Origin: Parabacteroides distasonis | GTDB lineage: Bacteria > Bacteroidota > Bacteroidia > Bacteroidales > Tannerellaceae | Direction of reading: 5' to 3' | Assembly: GCA_021531385.1 (NCBI GenBank) | Contig: JAFBIR010000002.1 | Span: forward strand, 271,879-335,878 | DNA: 64,000 nucleotides | In this document: one piece after another, positions 35,694-45,286 of the stretch | How the letters are laid out: each line of letters begins with the position of its first letter | How positions within the stretch are numbered: position 1 is the stretch's first letter | Notes under the pieces: generated by a model | Told to the model about the DNA's origin: nothing | Databases searched by the model: none | Seen by the model: only the letters and a program-made list of their open reading frames with translations | Made by a program: the position numbers and the translations under genes

Positions 35694-38600
35694 ATGAAAT
35701 TAGATACCTTTATTAACCGTCCGGTGCTTTCCACGGTGATCTCAATCTTGATCGTCATCTTGGGTGCCATTGGTTTGGTTTCCTTGCCAATCACCCAATA
35801 TCCGGACATCGCACCGCCAACGGTCATGGTGAGCGCCACCTATACGGGTGCGAACGCACAGACGGTGTTGAATAGTGTGGTTGCCCCGTTGGAGGATCAG
35901 ATCAATGGTGTGGAGAACATGATGTATATGAGCTCCGAGGCAGCCAACAACGGTATGGCCACTATCTCCATTTACTTCAAGCAGGGTACCGACCCCGATA
36001 TGGCGGCGGTCAATGTGCAGAACCGTGTCTCTATGGCGCAAGGTTTGCTACCTGCCGAGGTAACCAAGATCGGTGTCACGACGCAGAAACGTCAGAACTC
36101 CATGTTGCTGATCTTCTCCCTCTCGGATGTGGAGGATCGTTACACCACGGAGTTTATCGAGAACTATGCGAAGATCAACTTGATTCCGGAGGTACAGCGT
36201 GTATCCGGTGTGGGTGATGCCATGGTGATGGGTTCAAACTACTCCATGCGTATCTGGCTGAAACCGGACATTATGGCGCAATATGGTTTGGTGCCGAACA
36301 ACGTCACGGCGGCTTTGTCTGAGCAAAACGTCGAGGCGGCTCCCGGTCAGTTTGGTGAGCAAGGCAATCAGACCTTCCAATACACGATCCGATACAAAGG
36401 TCGTCTGCAAGAGGCGGAAGAGTTTGAGAACATCGTCATCAAGGCTTTGCCTGACGGACAGGTGTTGCGCTTAAAGGATATCGCTGATGTGGAGTTGGGT
36501 CGTCAGGCCTATACGAACTTGAACAAGGTGGATGGTCATAATGCCGTGACCTGTATCGTCTTCCAGATGGCAGGATCTAACGCGACACAAACCATTAGCG
36601 ACATCGAGGCCCTGTTGAAAGAGCAAAAGGCGACATTGCCTCCGGGATTGGAAATCAACGTCTCCATGAACGCCAACGACTTCTTGTTCGCCTCTATCCA
36701 CGAGGTGCTCAAGACCTTGATCGAGGCCTTCATCTTGGTGTTCATCGTGGTGTACATCTTCTTGCAGGATATGCGCTCTACCTTGATCCCGGCTATCGCC
36801 ATCCCGGTTGCCTTGATCGGTACCTTCTTCCTGCTCTCCATGATTGGATTTAGCTTGAACCTGTTGACCCTCTGTGCGTTGGTGTTGGCCATCGCGATTG
36901 TGGTGGATGATGCGATCGTCGTCGTCGAGGGTGTCCATGCGAAGTTGGATCAAGGGTATAAATCCGCGAAGTTGGCTTCCATCGACGCCATGAATGAGTT
37001 AGGTGGTGCGATCGTCTCCATCACGTTGGTCATGATGTCCGTGTTTATCCCGGTGTCATTCATGAGTGGTACGGCGGGTGTCTTCTATCGCCAATTCGGT
37101 TTGACAATGGCGATCTCTATCGGTCTTTCCGCCTTGAATGCGTTGACATTAAGTCCGGCGTTGTGTGCGATCTTCTTGAAGCCGCACGATGAGGGTCACG
37201 GCGAGAAAAAGAGCACCTTCGTCAGCCGTTTCCACACCTCCTTCAATGCCGCTTACGAGTCGTTGCTGGCGAAATACAAGAAGCAGGTGCTGTTCTTCAT
37301 CCAGAAGAAATGGCTCTCCTTCGGTATCGTCACCGGTTCTATCGTGCTGTTGGTATTCTTGATGCAGAGCACACCGACGGGTATGGTGCCGAGCGAGGAT
37401 ACAGGTACGATCATGGGTGCGATCACGATGCCACCGGGCGCCTCTCAAGAGAGCACGATCGAGGCGATGAATAAGGTGGATAGCTTGATCGCTGCTGATC
37501 CTGCGGTACAATCACGTACAGCCATCGTCGGTTATAGCTTCATCGGTGGTCGCGGTGCCTCTTACGGTTCATTCATCATCAAGTTGAAGAATTGGGAGGA
37601 GCGATCCATGACACAAAGCTCTGACATCGTGTATAGTACGCTGTTCATGCGTGCGCAGAAAATCGTGAAAGAGGGTCAGGTGCTCTTCTTCACGCCTCCG
37701 ATGATCCCCGGTTACTCTACCTCCAACGATATTGAGTTGAACATGCAGGATAAGACGGGTGGTGACTTGAATCACTTCTTCGATGTGGTTAACGACTATC
37801 TGGCGGCTTTACAGGCACGTCCGGAGATCAAATCCGCACAATCCACCTTCAACCCGAACTTCCCGCAGTATGAGATCGACATCGACGCAGCCGCTTGTAA
37901 ACGAGCCGGTATTAGCCCCAGCGATATCCTCTCCACGCTGCAAGGTTATTACGGAGGTCTTTACGCCTCCAACTTCAACCGCTTCGGTAAGATGTATCGT
38001 GTGATGGTGCAAGCCGAACCTGACTTGCGTGCGAACATGGAGTCGTTGAAGAACATCAAGGTGAAGAGCGGCAATGAGATGGCACCTATCTCCCAATTCA
38101 TCTCCATGAAGAAGGTATATGGCCCTGACATCATCAACCGCTTCAACATGTTTACCTCCATGAAGGTGATGGTGGCGCAAGCGGATGGTTACACCAGTGG
38201 TCAGGCGTTGCAAGCGATCGCCGAGGTGGCCAAAGAGAACCTTCCTGCCGGATTCGCTTATGAGTTAGGAGGTATGGCACGTGAGGAGGCAAGCACCAGC
38301 GGTAGCACCACGGCGTTGATCTTCTTGCTCTGCTTCCTGTTCGTCTATCTGTTGCTGAGCGCGCAGTATGAGAGTTACATCTTGCCGTTGGCGGTATTGC
38401 TATCCGTTCCCTTCGGTTTGCTGGGTAGCTTCATCTTCGTCCGCATCTTCGGTGCGATCGGTAACATCTCCGCCTTGAAGATGATCTTGGGCACGATGTC
38501 AAACAACATCTACATGCAGATCGCCTTGATCATGTTGATCGGTTTGTTGGCGAAGAACGCCATCTTGATCGTAGAGTTCGCCTTGGATCGCCGACGCATG

Positions 38601-38918
38601 GGCATGAGCATCACTTGGGCAGCTGTCTTAGGAGCGGCCGCTCGTTTGCGTCCGATCTTGATGACCTCCTTGGCGATGGTCGTAGGTTTGCTTCCGATGA
38701 TGTTCGCCTTCGGTGTAGGTGCGCATGGTAACCGTACCTTAGGTACAGCGGCGATCGGCGGTATGTTTATCGGTATGATTTGCCAGATCTTCATCGTGCC
38801 GGCTTTATTCGTGGCCTTCCAGTATCTGCAAGAGAAGGTGAAGCCGATCGAGTGGAAGGATTTGGACAATAGCGATATGACCTCTGAAATTGAACAATAC
38901 GCTAAAATCAAAGAATAA
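35694..38918 (+). CDS. RND multidrug efflux permease, HAE1 (AcrB) type (system 1)
   Basis: 1074 residues, the usual length for AcrB. Twelve transmembrane helices in two halves are evident. The proton-relay aspartates D405-D406 lie in 'IAIVVDDAIVVVEGV', and the N-terminus 'FINRPVLSTVISILIVILGAIG' is typical. It exports drugs, bile salts or lipids by proton antiport. It is flanked by its adaptor and its outer-membrane channel. Confidence 0.95.
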   Translation: MKLDTFINRPVLSTVISILIVILGAIGLVSLPITQYPDIAPPTVMVSATYTGANAQTVLNSVVAPLEDQINGVENMMYMSSEAANNGMATISIYFKQGTDPDMAAVNVQNRVSMAQGLLPAEVTKIGVTTQKRQNSMLLIFSLSDVEDRYTTEFIENYAKINLIPEVQRVSGVGDAMVMGSNYSMRIWLKPDIMAQYGLVPNNVTAALSEQNVEAAPGQFGEQGNQTFQYTIRYKGRLQEAEEFENIVIKALPDGQVLRLKDIADVELGRQAYTNLNKVDGHNAVTCIVFQMAGSNATQTISDIEALLKEQKATLPPGLEINVSMNANDFLFASIHEVLKTLIEAFILVFIVVYIFLQDMRSTLIPAIAIPVALIGTFFLLSMIGFSLNLLTLCALVLAIAIVVDDAIVVVEGVHAKLDQGYKSAKLASIDAMNELGGAIVSITLVMMSVFIPVSFMSGTAGVFYRQFGLTMAISIGLSALNALTLSPALCAIFLKPHDEGHGEKKSTFVSRFHTSFNAAYESLLAKYKKQVLFFIQKKWLSFGIVTGSIVLLVFLMQSTPTGMVPSEDTGTIMGAITMPPGASQESTIEAMNKVDSLIAADPAVQSRTAIVGYSFIGGRGASYGSFIIKLKNWEERSMTQSSDIVYSTLFMRAQKIVKEGQVLFFTPPMIPGYSTSNDIELNMQDKTGGDLNHFFDVVNDYLAALQARPEIKSAQSTFNPNFPQYEIDIDAAACKRAGISPSDILSTLQGYYGGLYASNFNRFGKMYRVMVQAEPDLRANMESLKNIKVKSGNEMAPISQFISMKKVYGPDIINRFNMFTSMKVMVAQADGYTSGQALQAIAEVAKENLPAGFAYELGGMAREEASTSGSTTALIFLLCFLFVYLLLSAQYESYILPLAVLLSVPFGLLGSFIFVRIFGAIGNISALKMILGTMSNNIYMQIALIMLIGLLAKNAILIVEFALDRRRMGMSITWAAVLGAAARLRPILMTSLAMVVGLLPMMFAFGVGAHGNRTLGTAAIGGMFIGMICQIFIVPALFVAFQYLQEKVKPIEWKDLDNSDMTSEIEQYAKIKE

Positions 38919-38925
38919 AAGTAGC

Positions 38926-40314
38926 ATGAAGAGACATTATATATATATGGTATGCGCAACCGCTTTATTAAGTGGTTGCCATATTTACAAGGCTTACGAT
39001 CGACCGGAATCTATTGAGACGAACGGCATCTATCGGGATCCGATCGCCGAAGCCTCCCCATTGGCTACGACAGACACGACTAACATCGCGAATCTGCCTT
39101 GGCAAGAGGTGTTTCAAGATCCTCAATTACAGGCATTGATCGAGGAGGGATTGGCTAACAACGTGGATATGCAAGCCGCTATCTTGCGTGTGGAGGAGGC
39201 AAAGGCATTATTGACCTCCGCTCGTTTGGCTTACCTGCCCTCTATCAACATCGCAGGGCAAGGCGAATTGTATAGCTACGATGGTGCTGATCCTACGAAG
39301 ACCTATCGGGTATCCGGTGCGGCCAGCTGGGAAATCGACCTGTTTGGTAAGTTGCTGAATGCCTCTCGGGGGCAACGTGCGGCTTACTTGAAGAGCCAAT
39401 ATAGCTGTCAAGCGGTTCGCTCACAACTGATTTGTGGCATTGCTAACACCTACTACTCCCTGTTGATGTTGGATCGCCAGGTAGATATTACGGCACAAAC
39501 CGTAGGTATCTATAAGGAGAATGTCCGTGTGATGGAGGCGATGAAAGAGGCAGGCATGACCACCGAGGCGGCTGTCGTACAGATGCGTGCCGCCCTGCAT
39601 CAGGTAGAGGCATCACACATTGAGTTGAATCGCTCCGTGCGTGAGGTGGAAAACTCCCTTTCCATCCTTTTGGCAAAAGCGCCCCAGCAAATCAAACGAG
39701 GCACACTTGATCAACAGGAGTTGCCGAAAGATTTGTTGGCCGGTGTACCTTTGCAGTTGTTGGAGAATCGTCCTGACGTGAAGGTAGCGGAGATGAACTT
39801 GGCCAGCGCCTACTATCAAACCAACCAAGCTCGTGCGGCTTTCTATCCGAGTGTGACGATTACGGCTAACGCAGGTTGGTTGAATGGTTCAGCGGGCAAT
39901 AAGTTGCCTAATCCCGGACAATTCATGTGGGATGCGATCGGCCAATTGGCTCAACCCATCTTCAACCGAGGCAAATTGATCGCCAACTTGAAGGTAACTA
40001 AGGCAGAGGAGCAAATCGCCAAGATGAACTATCAGCAAACCATCCTGAAAGCGGGTAAAGAGGTGAGTGACGCACTTTATCTCTACGATGCCACGGAGCG
40101 TAAGTTGATTGAGGATCAAGGTCGTGTAGATCAGATGACAAAGGCTGTCTCTTACACGAAAGACCTTTTCCAGAGTGGTGGTGCCTCCTATTTGGAGATC
40201 CTCACCGCACAACAGAATTTGTTGAGTGCACAGTTGTCCGAAGTGTCAGATAATGTACAGCGTATCCAGGCGGTAATCAACCTGTATAGCGCTTTGGGTG
40301 GAGGAAGAGAATAA
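38926..40314 (+). CDS. outer-membrane efflux lipoprotein, OprM/NodT type (system 1)
   Basis: 462 residues from the ATG at 38926 (MKRHYIYMVCATALLSGCH). The lipobox LLSGC marks a lipoprotein. Two OEP repeats are visible ('LEEGLANNVDMQAAILRVEEA' type and 'LLENRPDVKVAEMNLASAYYQT' type), the architecture of TolC-family channels of the NodT branch. The frame is open upstream to 38890, inside the permease gene, but the signal peptide fixes the start. Confidence 0.93.
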   Translation: MKRHYIYMVCATALLSGCHIYKAYDRPESIETNGIYRDPIAEASPLATTDTTNIANLPWQEVFQDPQLQALIEEGLANNVDMQAAILRVEEAKALLTSARLAYLPSINIAGQGELYSYDGADPTKTYRVSGAASWEIDLFGKLLNASRGQRAAYLKSQYSCQAVRSQLICGIANTYYSLLMLDRQVDITAQTVGIYKENVRVMEAMKEAGMTTEAAVVQMRAALHQVEASHIELNRSVREVENSLSILLAKAPQQIKRGTLDQQELPKDLLAGVPLQLLENRPDVKVAEMNLASAYYQTNQARAAFYPSVTITANAGWLNGSAGNKLPNPGQFMWDAIGQLAQPIFNRGKLIANLKVTKAEEQIAKMNYQQTILKAGKEVSDALYLYDATERKLIEDQGRVDQMTKAVSYTKDLFQSGGASYLEILTAQQNLLSAQLSEVSDNVQRIQAVINLYSALGGGRE

Positions 40315-40333
40315 TAACCTTAAATGCATAGTT

Positions 40334-41101
40334 ATGATTAGTCCTTTAGCATACGTAGATAAAGAGGCGAAGATTGGTGCGGGTGTCACCATCCATCCCT
40401 TCGCTTACATTGATAAGAATGTCGTGATTGGCGATGATTGCGAGATCATGCCTTATGCCAGCATCATGAGCGGTGCCCGTTTAGGTTGCCGCAACAAGGT
40501 GTATAACGGTGCGGTCATTGCCGCAGAGCCGCAAGACTTCGCCTATAAAGGGGGAGACACGTTGGCCATCCTTGGCGATGACAATGTCATCCGCGAAAAC
40601 GTGGTGATCAACCGCTCCTCCTCCGCTGAGGGGGCGACTCGCATCGGCAATGGCAACTTCATCCACGAGGGGGTACATATCTCTCACGATACACAAATTG
40701 GCAATCACAGTGTCTTTGGTTACGGTTGTAAGATCTCCGGCAATTGCCACATGGAGGATTATGTGATCTTTGGTGGTAATGTATTGGTGAGTCAAGGTTG
40801 CCGTGTAGGTACATGGTCGATGGTGCAAACAGGTTGTCGTTTCCGTAAGGACATTCCGCCCTACATCGTTGCTGCCAAGGAGCCGATCACCTATTATGGT
40901 GTCAACGCCATGATCATGCAACACGAGGGCTTCGACGAGAAGGTGATCAAGCACCTCAGCCATGCCTATCGCATCATCTACCAGAGTAATAGCAGCTTAA
41001 CCGATGCATTACTTATGGTGCGTGATCAGGTGCCCATGAGCGAGGAGATCGAACACCTCATCGCTTTCATCAGCGCCTCCAAGTTAGGTATCATTCGATA
41101 A
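40334..41101 (+). CDS. LpxA-like UDP-GlcNAc O-acyltransferase (possible second copy)
   Basis: 255 residues from the ATG at 40334 (MISPLAYVDKEAKIG). A left-handed beta-helix of hexapeptide repeats is followed by a C-terminal helical domain ending LGIIR, as in LpxA. The catalytic histidine is conserved as H118 in 'VHISHDTQIG' (H115 is the second conserved one). Many normally conserved positions differ (INRSS for IHRGT), suggesting a divergent paralogue. In Bacteroidales the main lpxA usually lies with lpxC/fabZ, so its place at the end of an RND operon suggests coupling of efflux with envelope acylation. Confidence 0.85.
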   Translation: MISPLAYVDKEAKIGAGVTIHPFAYIDKNVVIGDDCEIMPYASIMSGARLGCRNKVYNGAVIAAEPQDFAYKGGDTLAILGDDNVIRENVVINRSSSAEGATRIGNGNFIHEGVHISHDTQIGNHSVFGYGCKISGNCHMEDYVIFGGNVLVSQGCRVGTWSMVQTGCRFRKDIPPYIVAAKEPITYYGVNAMIMQHEGFDEKVIKHLSHAYRIIYQSNSSLTDALLMVRDQVPMSEEIEHLIAFISASKLGIIR

Positions 41102-41126
41102 TCGCATAAACCATACCTTGGGTTTC

Positions 41127-41164
41127 AAAGAGCAGGTGTCACAGCGGCATCTGCTCTTTTTTTC
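41127..41164 (+). terminator. terminator of RND operon 1
   Basis: AAAGAGCAG pairs with CTGCTCTTT, with a run of seven T. Confidence 0.9.
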
Positions 41165-41207
41165 TTACTACCAATTCATATTCCCCATGGTTGCTTATCT
41201 TTGCACC

Positions 41208-41415
41208 ATGATAACAACCAAAGTCATACAACCAGCTCCCCTCTTTCGACAGCTTGATCGACCATTTTGGATTCACGGATCACAGCCATTTCTACCGGGA
41301 GTTCCTGCAATTCTCAGGCATGTCTCCCACCGACTTCTTACACTACCTGCAAGCGATCCAAGCTCCAGAGCTCCTCTCCGCCTATCGCTCCTATCACGAT
41401 CCGGAAGGAGAATAG
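41208..41415 (+). pseudogene. AraC-family regulator relic with internal deletion
   Basis: An ATG at 41208, just after a TATCTTTG promoter box (41196-41203), begins MITTKVIQPAPLF, like the N-terminus of an AraC-type regulator. From about 41240 another frame encodes the very C-terminal helix-turn-helix end, 'LIDHFGFTDHSHFYREF' followed by SGMSPTDFLHYL, ending at a stop at 41413-41415. The middle of the gene is missing and the two ends are out of frame, so it is a dead gene. It lies just upstream of a GyrI-like gene. Confidence 0.72.
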
Positions 41416-41540
41416 CATTAGACAGCCATACTATTTTAAGAAGATATAAACACATAAACACAGCGTGAATGTCCGATTTATACCAAGACATTTCCCATTT
41501 ATTGCCTACTTTCGCTTCCTGAAACAAAAAAGCAACGAAA

Positions 41541-42104
41541 ATGAGACACGAGATCATCACACTGCAAGACATGCAGCTCATTGGCATAGCCAAACAGGTT
41601 CCATTCAACCAAGGGGCTGAGGAGTGCCCGAAGTTCTGGGGCGAATATTTCGAGACCTTGATCAAGCCTGTCATGATGGAGGGTAAGGCACCGAACGCCC
41701 AGCAGCAAGCGGCGATCGACAACCATATCGGTGAGTATGCGCTTTGCACCTGCAACATTCCAAATCACAACTGTTCAACATGTGCCGAAGAGAACTTCAC
41801 AGCTTGCAACGCAAAGTGCTTCACCTATGTGATAGCAGGCACCTACCAAGGAGGAGCAGTGCCTGAGGGTATGCAGCTCTATCCGCTGCACAATGGCGCT
41901 TGGTTGAAGGTGCATTTCGAGGGAGGCATGGCGGCTTTCCAGCAACAATTTCAACAGGTTTATCACGAATGGTTGCCGCAGCACCCGGAGTTCAAAATCG
42001 CCAGCAACGCCTCTTCAATGGAGTGGTATAGCGGGACAGATATTCAATCTCCTGACTTCCCCTGTGGAGTGATGATTCCGTTAATCGAGAGGCCATGCAA
42101 CTGA
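41541..42104 (+). CDS. GyrI-like effector-binding domain protein
   Basis: 187 residues. The fold of the AraC effector-binding/GyrI-like family is suggested by 'QDMQLIGIAKQVPFNQG' near the N-terminus and 'FTYVIAGTYQGGAVPEGMQLYPLHNGAWLKVHFEG' in the second half. An unusual insert with four cysteines ('CTCNIPNHNCSTCAEENF') lies in the middle. It has no DNA-binding domain, so it may be a free-standing ligand sensor or drug binder. The next gene begins inside its last codons. Confidence 0.78.
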   Translation: MRHEIITLQDMQLIGIAKQVPFNQGAEECPKFWGEYFETLIKPVMMEGKAPNAQQQAAIDNHIGEYALCTCNIPNHNCSTCAEENFTACNAKCFTYVIAGTYQGGAVPEGMQLYPLHNGAWLKVHFEGGMAAFQQQFQQVYHEWLPQHPEFKIASNASSMEWYSGTDIQSPDFPCGVMIPLIERPCN

Positions 42105-42623
42105 TTCAAGCTACATCTGCCGATTTTGCAGCTATCCAAACGTTTTACGCACATGTCGTCAGCCATACGCCTGACATGCCGACCTACGGACGCTGGAAAC
42201 AGGGGCTCTATCCTACTGAGGAGGATTTCAACACGTATATCCAAGGGAACAGCATGTACCTTTATAAAGAAAGAAGGAAAGACGATTGTAGGAGCTATGG
42301 CTGTGACGATGTTCCAAGGCGAGGATTACCATGCTATCGCCTGGAGCCAAGAGCTGCCCGATGATGAGGTGACCGTGATTCATATCTTAGCAGTCAATCC
42401 CGACTACCAAGGTCGAGGCATCGGTGCCCAACTGGTAAGCGAAGCGATCTCCCTGGCTAAAGCCAACGGGATGAAAGCCATCCGGCTCGATGCCCTTGCC
42501 TCCAACCTTCCCGCCCATAAACTCTATGAGCGATTGGATTTTGTTTATCGGGGCAAGCAGCTCCTCTATGCGACAAACACGGGATGGACCGATTTCTTCT
42601 TCTTTGAGCATCTGCCATCTTAA
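42095..42623 (+). pseudogene. GNAT N-acetyltransferase interrupted by a frameshift
   Basis: The ATG at 42095 overlaps the preceding stop (ATGCAACTGA). The first frame reads MQLIQATSADFAAIQTFYAH to about 42270. The remainder, with the acetyl-CoA motif 'LAVNPDYQGRGIGAQLVSEA', is in the +1 frame to 42623. Removing one A from the purine tract AAAGAAAGAAGG near 42267-42278 restores one frame of about 175 codons. It may be a true pseudogene, a phase-variable tract, or a sequencing error. Confidence 0.8.
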
Positions 42624-42769
42624 GAAACACTTTGTCTCCAATGGAAAGGAGGAGATTTCTGAAAACTTCTTCTGAGGTTGATTGGACTCATCCTTTCCTA
42701 TTTAGACAAACCTTATGTGAATTTGGAACATTTTTTCTCCAAGAAAGAGAACACCTTTGCAAGAATAAT

Positions 42770-42777
42770 TAATTTTG
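42770..42777 (+). promoter_or_regulatory. -7 box for RND operon 2
   Basis: TAATTTTG fits TAnnTTTG and lies upstream of all candidate start codons of the TolC-like gene. No -33 at correct spacing. Confidence 0.45.
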
Positions 42778-42861
42778 CGAAATCACTAATAATTCTACGA
42801 ACGAATGGTTACACAATCTATGAACCGGCTATGCATACGGCAGCGGGATTTCATCAAGAAG

Positions 42862-44223
42862 ATGAGGCAGGTATTCATCGCCGCATCTTTCTTTATCCCA
42901 TTGTCTATCCAAGCGCAAGACACGCTACGGATTGATTTGGCACAAGCCTTAGAAATCGCCCTCAGTGAGAACCCGACCATCAAGGTGGCCAATCAAGAGA
43001 TAGAGAAGAAACGTTACGCCCATAAAGGGACATTGGCTTCCCTCTTCCCGCAAATCAATTACAGCGCAGATTACAGCCGCACCCTGAAAAAGCAGGTGAT
43101 GTACATGGACTTCGATATGGGAGACATGGGTGGCATGGGAGGTGAAGCCACAGAAGGCATCAGCCAAGCCGACATGGATAAAGGCTTCGAGGTAGGTCGT
43201 AGCAATAACTGGAGTACAGGCATTAATGCCTCTATGCCGTTGATCAACGCCTCCCTATGGAAAAGTCTGCGTATCTCCGCTACCGATGTAGAATTAGCCG
43301 TTGAGCAGGCCCGTTCTTCCAAACTCTCCATGATCAATCAGGTGAAGAAGGGCTTCTATGCGGTGCTGTTGGCGCACGACTCCTACGTAGTTTTCAAGCA
43401 GAGCTATGACAACGCCATGGAAAATTACCTCGACATCAAGCGGAAGTATGAGCAGGGCACCGTGGCGGAATACGATTTGATACGCGCTGACGTAACCGTC
43501 AAGAACACGGAACCCAACCTGCTGCAAGCAGAGAACGCATTGGTATTGGCGAAGTGGCAACTCAAAGCCCTACTGGGCATGGATTTGGAGATGCCGATCG
43601 ACTGCGAGGGAGCCTTGGGCGACTACCGAGAGTTGCTGTTTGCCGATTATATGGCGACAGACACCACCTTGGCGGCTAACACCGACCTGCGTCAGCTCGA
43701 CCTGCAGAAGCAGCAGTTGCGTCACACCCTGACGATGCAAAAATTAGACTTCCTGCCCACCCTTTCGCTGAGTGGGCTGTATCAGTGGAGCGCCATGAAC
43801 AATGACTTCAAGTTCAAGAACTACCGTTGGAATCCCTATTCAATGATCGGGCTCTCGCTTTCCATCCCTATCTTCACAGGCGGAAGCCGCTATATGAAGC
43901 TGAAACAGACAGAGATCTCGTTGAAGCAATTGGATTGGCAACGGGATGACACCCAGCGTAACCTACGGTTGGCGGTGAAGCAGCAGTTAGATAACATGAG
44001 CACTTGCGTCAAACGCTTCGATGCGGCCAGCAAAGGCATTGACCAAGCGGAACGAGGCTATCGCATCGCTCAAAAACGATATGACACTGGTGCTGGCACC
44101 TGGTTGGAGATGAACGACGCCGAGTTGGCCTTGACGCAAGCCCGCCTCAATTTCAATCAAGCTATCTATGACTACATGGTGGCCAAGACTGACTTAGAGA
44201 AGACCTTAGGCAACGAAGAATAA
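42862..44223 (+). CDS. TolC-family outer-membrane efflux protein (system 2)
   Basis: 453 residues from the ATG at 42862 (MRQVFIAASFFIPLSIQAQ), which gives a normal cleavable signal peptide. ATGs at 42805 and 42820 are in frame and possible. Two OEP domains are visible ('ALEIALSENPTIKVANQEIEK' and 'NTDLRQLDLQKQQLRHTLTM'). A Met/Gly/Asp-rich insert (about 88-100, 'MDFDMGDMGGMGGEA') lies in the first half. It is first in the operon with adaptor and pump. Confidence 0.9.
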   Translation: MRQVFIAASFFIPLSIQAQDTLRIDLAQALEIALSENPTIKVANQEIEKKRYAHKGTLASLFPQINYSADYSRTLKKQVMYMDFDMGDMGGMGGEATEGISQADMDKGFEVGRSNNWSTGINASMPLINASLWKSLRISATDVELAVEQARSSKLSMINQVKKGFYAVLLAHDSYVVFKQSYDNAMENYLDIKRKYEQGTVAEYDLIRADVTVKNTEPNLLQAENALVLAKWQLKALLGMDLEMPIDCEGALGDYRELLFADYMATDTTLAANTDLRQLDLQKQQLRHTLTMQKLDFLPTLSLSGLYQWSAMNNDFKFKNYRWNPYSMIGLSLSIPIFTGGSRYMKLKQTEISLKQLDWQRDDTQRNLRLAVKQQLDNMSTCVKRFDAASKGIDQAERGYRIAQKRYDTGAGTWLEMNDAELALTQARLNFNQAIYDYMVAKTDLEKTLGNEE

Positions 44224-44261
44224 GTAATTAAGAAATTAGGAATCAGAAATCCATTCAAATC

Positions 44262-45278
44262 ATGCATACATTACAGTACATTAAGATGACAATGATCGCC
44301 TCCCTCATAGGACTTTGCGCCTGCGCAGGAGGTGAGACAGAGAGCACTACCCCAGTTGAGAAAGTAAAGGTGAAGACAGAGACCGTACATGCACAGGCAG
44401 TCGATCAGCTGAGTGAGTTCACCGCCACCGTAGAGGCGAATGTCAAAAACAACATTGCCCCGCAAACCCCTTTCCGCATCCGTAAGATCTACGCGGAGAT
44501 TGGCGATCATGTGAAAGCCGGACAAACGTTGGCCGAGATGGATGCCAGCAACCTGAAACAGGCGAAGATCCAGCTCGACAACCAAGAGGCGGAATTTAAA
44601 CGTATCGACGAATTATATAAGGTAGGCGGCGCCTCTAAATCGGCTTGGGATGCGCAAAAGACCACCGTAGAGGTGGCTCGTGAGTCCTACGCCAACTTAG
44701 TAGAGAACACCCGCTTGATCAGCCCGATCAGCGGTATCGTCACCGCTCGCAACTATGACAGTGGCGATATGTATAGCGGTGGCACACCCATCTATACCGT
44801 GGAGCAAATCCGTCCCGTCAAGCTTTTGATCAATGTGTCGGAAAGTTTCTTCACGCAGGTCAAGAAGGGCAACGAGGTGGATGTCCGTTTGGATGTCTAT
44901 GGCGATGAGGTATTCAAGGGAAAGGTCAGCTTGGTTTACCCGACCATTGATGCCACTACACGCACCTTCCCGGTGGAGATACGCCTCCTCAACAACGACG
45001 AGCGAGTTCGTCCGGGTATGTTCGCCCGTGTCACCCTCAACTTCGGGACAAAGCAGCATGTAGTGATCCCCGATCGGGCTATCGTAAAGCAAGCCGGATC
45101 AGGCGACCGTTATGTCTATGTCTATCAAAACGGCCAAGTCTCCTACCAGAAGGTAGAATTAGGACGTCTCATAGGCAATACCTATGAGGTGATTTCCGGT
45201 GTAGCAGATGGCAACGAGGTGGTCATCACCGGTCAGAGCCGTCTGAATAATGGTATGGAAGTGGAAATCGATAAATAA
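44262..45278 (+). CDS. RND efflux periplasmic adaptor lipoprotein (system 2)
   Basis: 338 residues, shorter than the system 1 adaptor. The signal peptide ends LIGLCAC, a likely lipobox. The lipoyl halves ('RIRKIYAEIGDHVKAGQTLAEMD' and 'LISPISGIVTARNYDSGDM') and beta-barrel follow. It lies 38 bases after the TolC-like gene and 8 bases before the pump gene. Confidence 0.9.
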   Translation: MHTLQYIKMTMIASLIGLCACAGGETESTTPVEKVKVKTETVHAQAVDQLSEFTATVEANVKNNIAPQTPFRIRKIYAEIGDHVKAGQTLAEMDASNLKQAKIQLDNQEAEFKRIDELYKVGGASKSAWDAQKTTVEVARESYANLVENTRLISPISGIVTARNYDSGDMYSGGTPIYTVEQIRPVKLLINVSESFFTQVKKGNEVDVRLDVYGDEVFKGKVSLVYPTIDATTRTFPVEIRLLNNDERVRPGMFARVTLNFGTKQHVVIPDRAIVKQAGSGDRYVYVYQNGQVSYQKVELGRLIGNTYEVISGVADGNEVVITGQSRLNNGMEVEIDK

Positions 45279-45286
45279 TACGGCTT

